A DNA stretch of 64,000 nucleotides from Flavobacterium sp. PMTSA4. GTDB lineage: Bacteria > Bacteroidota > Bacteroidia > Flavobacteriales > Flavobacteriaceae. Below are positions 35,537 through 42,414 of the stretch, piece after piece. Both the position numbers and the translations under genes were made by a program. The stretch is taken from NCBI RefSeq assembly GCF_032098525.1, contig NZ_CP134890.1, forward strand, positions 2,046,001 to 2,110,000, in the 5' to 3' direction. Numbering within the stretch: position 1 is the stretch's first letter; each line of letters opens with the position of its first letter. Below the pieces are notes generated by a model. That model made no database searches and was not told the DNA's origin. It saw only the letters and a list, made by a program, of their open reading frames with translations.

Positions 35537-36967
35537 TTAATTTATTTCAGAGATACGCAAAGTATTTACCATTCCTTTATCAGCTACTGGCATAGCGGCA
35601 AGATTGATAAGCATGTCGCCTTTTTTCACATAGCCGTTTTCAGCAGCTATTTTGTTGATATCATCAACCGTATCGTCTGTGCTTACAAACTTATCATAGA
35701 AGAATGCTTTTACTCCCCAAAGTAAGTTTAATTGTGTCAATATTCTTTTATTTGAAGTATAAACCAAAACATGTGATTGCGGACGCCAAGCAGAAATTTG
35801 AAAAGCAGTATAACCACTGTTTGTCAATGTTGAAATGGCTTTTGCCTTGATTTCGTTTGACATAATAGCCGCATGATAACAAATTGATTTAGTAATAAAT
35901 CGTTTCGTACGAACGTGAGGCGGATTTTGAGGAACAACAATCAATGGAGAATCTTCAACAGCTTCAATAATTTGAGTCATTTTCTCAATTACTTGAACAG
36001 GATAATTACCAACAGATGTTTCTCCCGAAAGCATTACAGCGTCCGCACCATCCATAACCGAGTTAGCAACATCATTCACCTCAGCACGTGTAGGCGTTAA
36101 ACTTGTAATCATGGTTTCCATCATTTGTGTTGCCACAATAACCGGAATACGAGCTGTTTTAGCTCTATGAATTAATTTCTTTTGAATTAATGGTACTTCA
36201 TGAGCCGGAATTTCTACTCCTAAATCACCACGAGCAACCATTAAACCGTCACAAAATGCAACAATTTTATCAATATTCTCTACTGCTTCAGGCTTTTCTA
36301 TTTTAGCCACAATAGGAATTTTATATTCAGAATGTTTCGCAATTAAATCTTGCAACTCCTCTAAATCTTTTGGCGTTCTAACAAACGAAAGTGCAATCCA
36401 ATCTACTTGATTTTCAATAGCAAACAAAGCATCTTTGATGTCTTTTTTAGTCAAAGCAGGAAGTGAAACTTTTGTATTCGGAAGATTTACTCCTTTTTTA
36501 GATTTTAATGGTCCGCCTTGAATTACTTTACATACTACTTCAGTACTTCCATTGGTTTCAAGCGCTTCAAAAATCAGTTTTCCATCGTCTAAAAGAATTC
36601 TTTCTCCTGGATTTACATCACTTGGAAATGTTTTATAGTTCATGTAAACTCTTTCAGCAGTACCAGGAACATCTTCTGCTGTTTGAAAAGTGATAATATC
36701 GCCAGGATTTACCACTACATCTTCTTTCATCACTCCAACTCTCAATTTAGGTCCTTGTAAATCAGCAAGAATTGCTGTAGTATACCCAAACTCGTCGTTT
36801 AATCCTCTAATGATATCTATACGTTCTTTTACATCAGCATAATCGGCATGAGAAAAATTGATACGGAATACATTTACTCCAGCTTCAATCATATCTTTAA
36901 TTACTTCCTTAGAACTACATGCTGGACCTAATGTGGCTACAATTTTTGTTTTTTTTCTGGTTGGCAT
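35537..36967 (-). CDS. pyk: Pyruvate kinase
   Basis: Pyk converts phosphoenolpyruvate and ADP to pyruvate and ATP. The 476-residue protein has the N-terminal TKIVATLGPACSS, FRINFSHADY, the active-site signature IPIVAKIEKPEAVENID, the metal site MVARGDLGVEIPAHEVP and the VATQMMETMITSLTPTRAEV loop. The C-terminal regulatory domain is complete. It follows the IPExxxVDY gene with only 2 bp between, so the two are co-transcribed. Confidence 0.97.
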   Translation of the reverse strand: MPTRKKTKIVATLGPACSSKEVIKDMIEAGVNVFRINFSHADYADVKERIDIIRGLNDEFGYTTAILADLQGPKLRVGVMKEDVVVNPGDIITFQTAEDVPGTAERVYMNYKTFPSDVNPGERILLDDGKLIFEALETNGSTEVVCKVIQGGPLKSKKGVNLPNTKVSLPALTKKDIKDALFAIENQVDWIALSFVRTPKDLEELQDLIAKHSEYKIPIVAKIEKPEAVENIDKIVAFCDGLMVARGDLGVEIPAHEVPLIQKKLIHRAKTARIPVIVATQMMETMITSLTPTRAEVNDVANSVMDGADAVMLSGETSVGNYPVQVIEKMTQIIEAVEDSPLIVVPQNPPHVRTKRFITKSICYHAAIMSNEIKAKAISTLTNSGYTAFQISAWRPQSHVLVYTSNKRILTQLNLLWGVKAFFYDKFVSTDDTVDDINKIAAENGYVKKGDMLINLAAMPVADKGMVNTLRISEIN

Positions 36968-36969
36968 TG

Positions 36970-37458
36970 TTAAAAAATTAAATTGTTTTTTGATTTGATA
37001 TTTTCTATGGCTACAGTATAAACTGTGCTTATTTTTTGAATGTTTTTTAATGATAAAAGTGTCTCTTGAATTTCATCTTCCGAAAAACAATTATCTACTT
37101 TTAAAAAGTAATCTACTTTCTTAAATTCTGGTAAAATATAACTATTGGTAGAAACTTGAGCAATTGTATTTGCAAACAAACCTGTGTCTAAAGTTGTTGA
37201 ACTTTGATATTCTTGGTTTTTATTTTGAATTAAATTCCAAGAAATATTGTTTTTTTCGTCGTCATAACTAAATCTCGAAAATTGCAACTCAACATTATTT
37301 TCTTGAATTTCAATATCTTGATTACACTTAGAAAGGTTTATAGGTAAGTTTTTATTAATTAAAAATGCTAATCGATAATCTTCTATCGAGGTGTGTATAG
37401 CAATTAGTTGATAATCTATTTCTTCGTACTCTTCGCTAAGTAATTTTAATTTAGCCAT
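36970..37458 (-). CDS. IPExxxVDY family protein
   Basis: This 162-residue protein carries the family's namesake motif as LPEFKKVDYFLKVD (about residues 110-123) with an I-to-L change. The family occurs in Bacteroidota, and I recall it typically between rnc and pyk, exactly as here. There is no signal peptide or membrane helix; it is probably cytosolic, with alternating strands and helices. Function is unknown. Tight spacing to pyk (2 bp) suggests a link to glycolytic control or simple co-expression; 112 bp separate it from rnc. Confidence 0.85.
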   Translation of the reverse strand: MAKLKLLSEEYEEIDYQLIAIHTSIEDYRLAFLINKNLPINLSKCNQDIEIQENNVELQFSRFSYDDEKNNISWNLIQNKNQEYQSSTTLDTGLFANTIAQVSTNSYILPEFKKVDYFLKVDNCFSEDEIQETLLSLKNIQKISTVYTVAIENIKSKNNLIF

Positions 37459-37570
37459 ATAATCGAAAAATAAGTTGTAAATATAGTACTTCTGATGCAG
37501 ATTTTACAAAGCATTTTTGTGATTAACGTAATTTTATGAACTAAATCGATGTAGTGTTTAAAGATTTTTA

Positions 37571-38311
37571 TTATTTAGTGTTAATTTTTTCCTGAAATAC
37601 AAAATAAGCTCTTTGTGAAGCCTTTTCTTCTGCTTTTTTCTTCGATGTTGCTCTTGCTTTTGCAATAACTTTATTGTCAATTGATAATTTTACACCAAAA
37701 TATTTTTGTCCATCGTTGCCATTGTCATCAAAAACTTCATAATGAAACGATTTCTTTTCTTTTTGACACCATTCAATCAAAAGACTCTTGTAACTGATAA
37801 CTTTACCTTCCAGTTTTGGGATATCCACATAAGGAATAATGACTCTTTTCATGATAAATTTTTCACAATAAGCGTATCCTTTATCCAAAAAAATTGCCCC
37901 AACTAATGCTTCAAAAATGTTACCGTGTATATTTTCTCCAAAATGATTTACGGGTACTTTGCTCTCAACAAACTGAATTAAATTTAAATCTCTACCCAAT
38001 TCGTTTAAATGTTCTCTACTCACAATTTTTGAGCGCATTTTTGTCAAATAACCTTCATCTCCTGTTGGCACTTCATTAAAAAGATGAGCCGCAATTACCG
38101 AACCCAACATAGCATCACCAAGAAATTCGAGTCTTTCATAATTCATTGGATCACCATTTTTATCTACTTTGTTTGAAGACCTATGAGTGAATGCCTTTTG
38201 ATAATATTCAATATTCAATGGCTTAAATCCCAAAATATTTTCCATTTTGGAAAAAAAAATCCCGTCCTCAGTTGAACGGGAATTAGAAAATATTTTTTTA
38301 AGAATACCCAT
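37571..38311 (-). CDS. rnc: Ribonuclease III
   Basis: RNase III cleaves double-stranded RNA in rRNA and mRNA processing. The 246 residues contain the nuclease signature NYERLEFLGDAMLGSVIA with E62 and D66, the second acidic cluster GNIFEALVGAIFLDKGY, and a C-terminal double-stranded RNA-binding domain (about 172-243) ending with KARATSKKKAEEKASQRA. An N-terminal extension of about 22 residues is encoded by a hairpin plus T9 tract that resembles a terminator (38251-38281). It begins 5 bp after fabF, in the same operon. Confidence 0.96.
   Translation of the reverse strand: MGILKKIFSNSRSTEDGIFFSKMENILGFKPLNIEYYQKAFTHRSSNKVDKNGDPMNYERLEFLGDAMLGSVIAAHLFNEVPTGDEGYLTKMRSKIVSREHLNELGRDLNLIQFVESKVPVNHFGENIHGNIFEALVGAIFLDKGYAYCEKFIMKRVIIPYVDIPKLEGKVISYKSLLIEWCQKEKKSFHYEVFDDNGNDGQKYFGVKLSIDNKVIAKARATSKKKAEEKASQRAYFVFQEKINTK
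38251..38281 (-). terminator. Terminator-like hairpin inside the rnc coding sequence
   Basis: On the minus strand TCCCGT pairs with ACGGGA (6 bp, 10-nt loop) and is followed directly by nine T. It lies at codons 11-21 of rnc. If active it would attenuate rnc after fabF; it may equally be a chance effect of the codons used. Confidence 0.4.
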
Positions 38312-38316
38312 TTTCT

Positions 38317-39570
38317 TTATTCTTCTAATTTTTTAAACAATACACAAGCATTATGTCCGCCAAAACCAAAGGTATTACTCATGGCAACATTTACTTCTCT
38401 TTTTTGTGCTCTATTCAAAGTTAGGTTTAAACTCGGGTCAATTCTTTCATCTACAACCTCATGATTAATTGTCGGAGGAACAATACCGTGTTTCATGGCT
38501 AAAATAGAAGCAATAGCTTCAATAGCTCCTGCAGCACCTAGTAAATGTCCTGTCATCGATTTTGTAGAATTGATGTTTATCGTCTTAGCATGGTCACCAA
38601 AAACAGCACTGATAGCTTTTAATTCAGCCACATCGCCAAGTGGTGTTGAAGTACCGTGTGTATTGATATGATCAACTTGCTCCGGTTTCATACCTGCATC
38701 ACGCAATGTATTTTGCATTACTGCAATTACTCCAATTCCTTCAGGATGTGGAGCCGTTAAATGATAAGCATCCGATGACATTCCACCGCCACCAATTTCA
38801 CAATATATTTTCGCACCACGAGCTTTTGCGTGTTCATATTCTTCTAAAACCAATGCACCTGCGCCTTCACCAAGTACAAATCCGTCACGTGTTGCATCAA
38901 AAGGTCTCGAAGCAGTTTCTGGACTTTCATTTCTGGTTGATAACGCTTGCATGGAGTTAAATCCGCCCATACCAGCAATGGTAACCGCTGCTTCAGAACC
39001 ACCCGATATAATAACATCACACATTCCTAAACGAATGTAGTTAAATGCATCTATCAAAGCATTTGCAGAAGAGGCACAAGCTGAAACAGTAGTATAATTT
39101 GGTCCCATAAATCCATTTCTCATCGAAATATGTGCTGGTGCAATATCAGCAATCATTTTCGGTATAAAAAAAGGATTAAATCTTGGAGTTCCATCACCTG
39201 CTGCATAACTCATCACTTCTTCTTGGAAAGTTTCTAATCCGCCAATTCCTGCTCCCCAAATTACTCCAACTCTATGTTTATTTACATTATCTTCTGTAAT
39301 TCCAGCATCTTTTATAGCTTCTTCACTGGCAGCAATTGCATATTGAGCAAACTTATCCATTCTGCGGGATTCTTTTCTGTCGATATAATCTTCGACATTG
39401 AAATTCTTAACTTCGCAGGCAAATTTTGTTTTATGTTTTTCGGTATCGTAATAGGTAATTGGTGCTGCACCGCTTTTTCCATTAACTAAAGCGTTCCAAT
39501 ATTCTTCAATATTGTTACCTATTGGCGTTAATGCACCTAAACCTGTAACTACAACTCGTTTTAATGTCAT
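38317..39570 (-). CDS. fabF: 3-oxoacyl-ACP synthase II
   Basis: FabF elongates acyl-ACP with malonyl-ACP in fatty acid synthesis. The 417-residue thiolase-fold protein has the catalytic triad C165 (TVSACASSAN), H305 (NTHGTSTPLGD) and H342 (TGHLLGAAG), with K337 nearby in STKSMTG. The C-terminal gating motif NTFGFGGHNACV is intact. It is downstream of acpP on the same strand across a 167-bp spacer with a terminator and an extra -7 box, so it is probably transcribed both by readthrough and from its own promoter. rnc follows 5 bp later. Confidence 0.97.
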   Translation of the reverse strand: MTLKRVVVTGLGALTPIGNNIEEYWNALVNGKSGAAPITYYDTEKHKTKFACEVKNFNVEDYIDRKESRRMDKFAQYAIAASEEAIKDAGITEDNVNKHRVGVIWGAGIGGLETFQEEVMSYAAGDGTPRFNPFFIPKMIADIAPAHISMRNGFMGPNYTTVSACASSANALIDAFNYIRLGMCDVIISGGSEAAVTIAGMGGFNSMQALSTRNESPETASRPFDATRDGFVLGEGAGALVLEEYEHAKARGAKIYCEIGGGGMSSDAYHLTAPHPEGIGVIAVMQNTLRDAGMKPEQVDHINTHGTSTPLGDVAELKAISAVFGDHAKTININSTKSMTGHLLGAAGAIEAIASILAMKHGIVPPTINHEVVDERIDPSLNLTLNRAQKREVNVAMSNTFGFGGHNACVLFKKLEE

Positions 39571-39603
39571 ATAGTGTATTTTTGAACTCTTTTTTATAAA
39601 AAC

Positions 39604-39649
39604 ATACCCATGAATTCTTCAAATATAAGCATTAAAGAGACATGGGTAT
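39604..39649. repeat. 9-bp inverted repeat flanking the fabF -7 box
   Basis: ATACCCATG (39604-39612) and CATGGGTAT (39641-39649) are perfect inverted copies separated by 28 bp. The fabF -7 box lies in between. This could be a two-half-site operator or an RNA hairpin in readthrough transcripts from acpP. Confidence 0.5.
39620..39627 (-). promoter_or_regulatory. -7 promoter box for fabF-rnc
   Basis: On the minus strand this reads TATATTTG, 49 bp before the fabF ATG. Confidence 0.45.
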
Positions 39650-39698
39650 TATATTTTTTAGATTGAAAACAATCTGAGTAGATGTTTTTAAAAATAAT

Positions 39699-39730
39699 AA
39701 ATACCCGTAAAAAAGGATTTACGGGTATTT
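39699..39730 (-). terminator. Terminator after acpP
   Basis: AAATACCCGTAAA and TTTACGGGTATTT form a 13-bp perfect stem with a 6-nt loop, starting 7 bp after the acpP stop. The trailing T-run on the minus strand is broken, so partial readthrough into fabF is likely. Confidence 0.75.
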
Positions 39731-39737
39731 TTAATTA

Positions 39738-39974
39738 TTATTTTTTAGCTTCTTCAATGTAAGAAATAGCTTGACCAACAGTAGCAATATTTTCTGCTTG
39801 ATCATCTGGAATTTGAATATCAAATTCTTTTTCGAACTCCATAATAAGCTCAACAGTGTCTAATGAATCTGCTCCTAAATCGTTCGTGAAGCTTGCTTCT
39901 GTTACCACTTCGTTTTCGTCAACGCCTAATTTGTCTACGATAATCGCTTTAACTCTTGATGCAATGTCTGACAT
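39738..39974 (-). CDS. acpP: Acyl carrier protein
   Basis: AcpP carries growing acyl chains on phosphopantetheine. The 78-residue acidic protein has the attachment serine S37 in GADSLDTVELIMEFE. The frame is open 11 codons further upstream (MPTIKIKNLKIMSDIA), but a complete acyl carrier protein starts at MSDIASRVKAII, so 39974 is chosen. A full TTG-N18-TATTTTTG promoter lies 30 bp upstream. It precedes fabF, the usual acpP-fabF-rnc order. Confidence 0.97.
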   Translation of the reverse strand: MSDIASRVKAIIVDKLGVDENEVVTEASFTNDLGADSLDTVELIMEFEKEFDIQIPDDQAENIATVGQAISYIEEAKK

Positions 39975-40004
39975 AATTTTTAAATTTTTAATTTTAATTG
40001 TTGG

Positions 40005-40033
40005 CAAAAATAAAAAACTTTATTTTAACACAA
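40005..40033 (-). promoter_or_regulatory. Complete promoter for acpP
   Basis: On the minus strand TTG (40033-40031), 18 bp, then TATTTTTG (40012-40005) match the Bacteroidota TTG-N17-19-TAnnTTTG promoter in both parts. This is one of the two best promoters in the window, as expected for a highly expressed gene. Confidence 0.75.
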
Positions 40034-40149
40034 CCTTTTTGTTCTTAAATATAACTACGAAAGTAAAAAATTAATTTCAAATTCTTACGCTAAAATGATT
40101 TAAAATCTATCTATTATTCTTTTTTTTGCAGTACCAAACTCTTGAACCT

Positions 40150-40719
40150 ATGAAAAAAATTGTGCTGTTTGCTTCTGGAAATGGTTCCAATGTTGAGAAT
40201 ATTATTCGATATTTTAAAAACAATTCTAACGTTTCAGTTATCGGTGTGTTCTCTAACAATCAGCATGCCAAAGTTTTAGAGCGGGCAAAAAACCACAATA
40301 TTTATTCTGAAAGTTTCACCAAATCAGAACTAACGGATGGCACTGTTTTTCAAAAAATAAAAAAATTAAACCCCGATTTAATTGTGCTGGCAGGATTTCT
40401 ATTAAAATTTCCGGAAACTATTATTCATGAATTTACAAATAAAGTCATCAATATTCATCCTGCTTTATTACCCAAATATGGTGGAAAAGGAATGTATGGC
40501 AACCATGTACATCAAGCGATTCTTGAAAACAAAGAAAAAGAAACTGGTATAACCATACATTATGTAAACGAAAATTACGACGAAGGTAAATTCATTTTTC
40601 AAGAAAAAGTAAATATTGAAAACTGCTCTTCTATTGAAGAAATTGCCTCGAAAGTTCAAGAACTAGAACACGACCATTTCCCTAAAACAATAGAAAAACT
40701 TCTAATTCCTAATCCCTAA
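40150..40719 (+). CDS. purN: Phosphoribosylglycinamide formyltransferase
   Basis: PurN transfers a formyl group from 10-formyl-THF to GAR in purine synthesis. From ATG 40150 the protein has 189 residues (MKKIVLFASGNGSNVENI); an upstream TTG start at 40126 lies within a T-rich promoter-like stretch and is rejected. Catalytic residues N101 and H103 (VINIHPALLPKYGGKGMYG) and D144 (NENYDEGKF) are present. rnhA follows 11 bp downstream, so the two share a transcript. It is divergent from acpP. Confidence 0.95.
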   Translation: MKKIVLFASGNGSNVENIIRYFKNNSNVSVIGVFSNNQHAKVLERAKNHNIYSESFTKSELTDGTVFQKIKKLNPDLIVLAGFLLKFPETIIHEFTNKVINIHPALLPKYGGKGMYGNHVHQAILENKEKETGITIHYVNENYDEGKFIFQEKVNIENCSSIEEIASKVQELEHDHFPKTIEKLLIPNP

Positions 40720-40730
40720 TCCCTTTTCTC

Positions 40731-41210
40731 TTGAATCACCAAGTACATATCTACACAGACGGCGCTGCCAAAGGAAACCCTGGAAACGGAGGTTATGGTG
40801 TGGTTATGGAATTGGTTGGCACAAACTATAAAAAAGAATTCTACGAAGGCTTTCGATTAACTACCAACAACAGAATGGAACTTTTAGCGGTTATAGTAGG
40901 TTTAGAAAAACTTACCAAACCTAACATGAAAGTATTAATAGTTTCTGATTCAAAATATGTGGTAGACGCAGTAGAAAAAAAATGGGTTTTTGGTTGGGAA
41001 AAAATAGGTTTCAAAGGCAAAAAAAATCCCGATTTATGGATGCGTTTCCTAAAAATTTACCGCAAACATCAAGTAGATTTTAAATGGATAAAAGGTCACA
41101 ACAATCATCCTCAAAACGAGCGTTGCGATGAATTGGCAGTGTATGCTTCAGGTCTAGAAAACCTCTCTATTGATGCTTTTTATGAAAAAGAAGACCAGAA
41201 GTTATTGTAA
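40731..41210 (+). CDS. rnhA: Ribonuclease HI
   Basis: RNase HI degrades the RNA of RNA-DNA hybrids. The 159-residue enzyme has the four catalytic acids D10 (IYTDGAAKGNPGNGG), E50 (NNRMELLAV), D73 (VSDSKYVVDA) and D133 (NERCDELA), with the handle region KKWVFGWEKIGFKGKKNPDLW. The start is TTG at 40731, the only one that keeps the first strand. It lies 11 bp after purN. Confidence 0.95.
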   Translation: MNHQVHIYTDGAAKGNPGNGGYGVVMELVGTNYKKEFYEGFRLTTNNRMELLAVIVGLEKLTKPNMKVLIVSDSKYVVDAVEKKWVFGWEKIGFKGKKNPDLWMRFLKIYRKHQVDFKWIKGHNNHPQNERCDELAVYASGLENLSIDAFYEKEDQKLL

Positions 41211-41256
41211 TTAGATTTTCTCAATCACCTTTTTTAGCTTATTCAATACTTTCTAC

Positions 41257-41332
41257 TTGCCTATCCATTGCCTACTCATTGCCTACCTATTGCCTACTAC
41301 GTGCCTACTACTTGCCTATTAGTGCCTATTTA
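41257..41332. repeat. Seven degenerate 11-bp tandem repeats
   Basis: Units of TTGCCTACTAC type start at 41257, 41268, 41279, 41290, 41301, 41312 (10 bp) and 41322. All keep TGCCTA. They lie in a 214-bp gene-free spacer between rnhA and the PfkB gene, on an otherwise AT-rich background. No open frame of interest crosses them. Confidence 0.85.
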
Positions 41333-41392
41333 GTAAATTCTATATTGAAATTTTTAAACCCATAACCATTTTAAACTTTTAAACTAAAAGCC

Positions 41393-41400
41393 TATCTTTG
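41393..41400 (+). promoter_or_regulatory. -7 promoter box for the PfkB kinase gene
   Basis: TATCTTTG followed by CACC lies 24 bp before the ATG at 41425. Confidence 0.5.
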
Positions 41401-41424
41401 CACCTTTAAATTGAAAACGTAATA

Positions 41425-42351
41425 ATGAACAAACTTTTAATCGTTGGAACAGTTGCTTTTGACGCTATCGAAACACCTTTTGGTAAAACAGATAAAATAC
41501 TTGGTGGTGCAGGAACTTTTATAGGACTTTCAGCTTCACATTTCAATGTAAACTCAGCTATTGTCTCTGTTGTAGGCGATGATTTCCCGCAAGAATATCT
41601 TGATTTGTTAACCGATAGAAATATTGATATCTCAGGTATCGAAATTGTAAAAGGTGGAAAAACCTTCTTTTGGAGCGGAAAATACCACAACGATTTAAAT
41701 TCTCGTGACACATTAATCACTGAATTAAATGTTTTAGCCGATTTCAAACCTGTTGTTCCTGCTGATTTCACTAATAGCGATGTAGTCATGTTAGGCAACC
41801 TACATCCGTTGGTTCAAAGTTCGGTTTTAGACCAAATGACAGAAGAACCAAAGCTTGTAGTTTTAGACACCATGAACTTCTGGATGGATTGTGCATTACC
41901 TGAATTATTGGATGTTATGAAGCGTGTTGACGTGATTACCATTAATGATGAAGAAGCAAGACAACTTTCTGGTGAATATTCATTAGTAAAAGCGGCAGCA
42001 AAAATCCAAACAATGGGTCCAAAATATGTTGTCATCAAGAAAGGTGAACACGGCGCATTATTATTTCACAATACCGATGTTTTCTTTGCTCCAGCGCTTC
42101 CTTTAGAAGAAGTTTTTGACCCAACAGGTGCTGGCGATACATTTGCTGGTGGTTTTGCTGGTTTTATAACGCAAAGCGAAAACATTTCATTTGAAAACAT
42201 GAAGAATGCAATTATTCAAGGTTCAAACCTAGCATCGTTCTGTGTAGAGAAATTTGGAACGGAAAGAATGGTTGAACTTACCAAAGAAGAAGTAAACGAA
42301 AGATTGAAACAATTCAAATCTTTAACACAATTTGATATAGAATTACATTAA
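41425..42351 (+). CDS. PfkB-family carbohydrate/nucleoside kinase
   Basis: This 308-residue ribokinase-fold kinase has the N-terminal GGAGTFIGLSASHF substrate region and the C-terminal PfkB signature DPTGAGDTFAGGFAGF with the catalytic base D238. The sequence looks like the Bacteroidota sugar/nucleoside kinase group rather than true phosphofructokinase. Substrate is not determined by what can be seen. It is followed by a terminator and then an amidophosphoribosyltransferase gene; a nucleoside or ribose substrate would fit that neighbour, but this is inference. Confidence 0.88.
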   Translation: MNKLLIVGTVAFDAIETPFGKTDKILGGAGTFIGLSASHFNVNSAIVSVVGDDFPQEYLDLLTDRNIDISGIEIVKGGKTFFWSGKYHNDLNSRDTLITELNVLADFKPVVPADFTNSDVVMLGNLHPLVQSSVLDQMTEEPKLVVLDTMNFWMDCALPELLDVMKRVDVITINDEEARQLSGEYSLVKAAAKIQTMGPKYVVIKKGEHGALLFHNTDVFFAPALPLEEVFDPTGAGDTFAGGFAGFITQSENISFENMKNAIIQGSNLASFCVEKFGTERMVELTKEEVNERLKQFKSLTQFDIELH

Positions 42352-42355
42352 ATTT

Positions 42356-42383
42356 ATGCCTCGAAATTTCGGGGCATTTTTAT
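42356..42383 (+). terminator. Intrinsic terminator after the PfkB gene
   Basis: TGCCTCGAAATTTCGGGGCA is self-complementary apart from one G-T pair and is followed by a T-run. It begins 5 bp after the stop and lies within the 63-bp gap to the next gene. Confidence 0.8.
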
Positions 42384-42414
42384 TTAAAACACACAACTAA
42401 ATAACTACAATACA

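Noticed and set aside
40126..40149. N-terminal extension of PurN from a TTG start
   Set aside because: The added residues precede the conserved first strand and the TTG lies in a T-rich promoter-like run.
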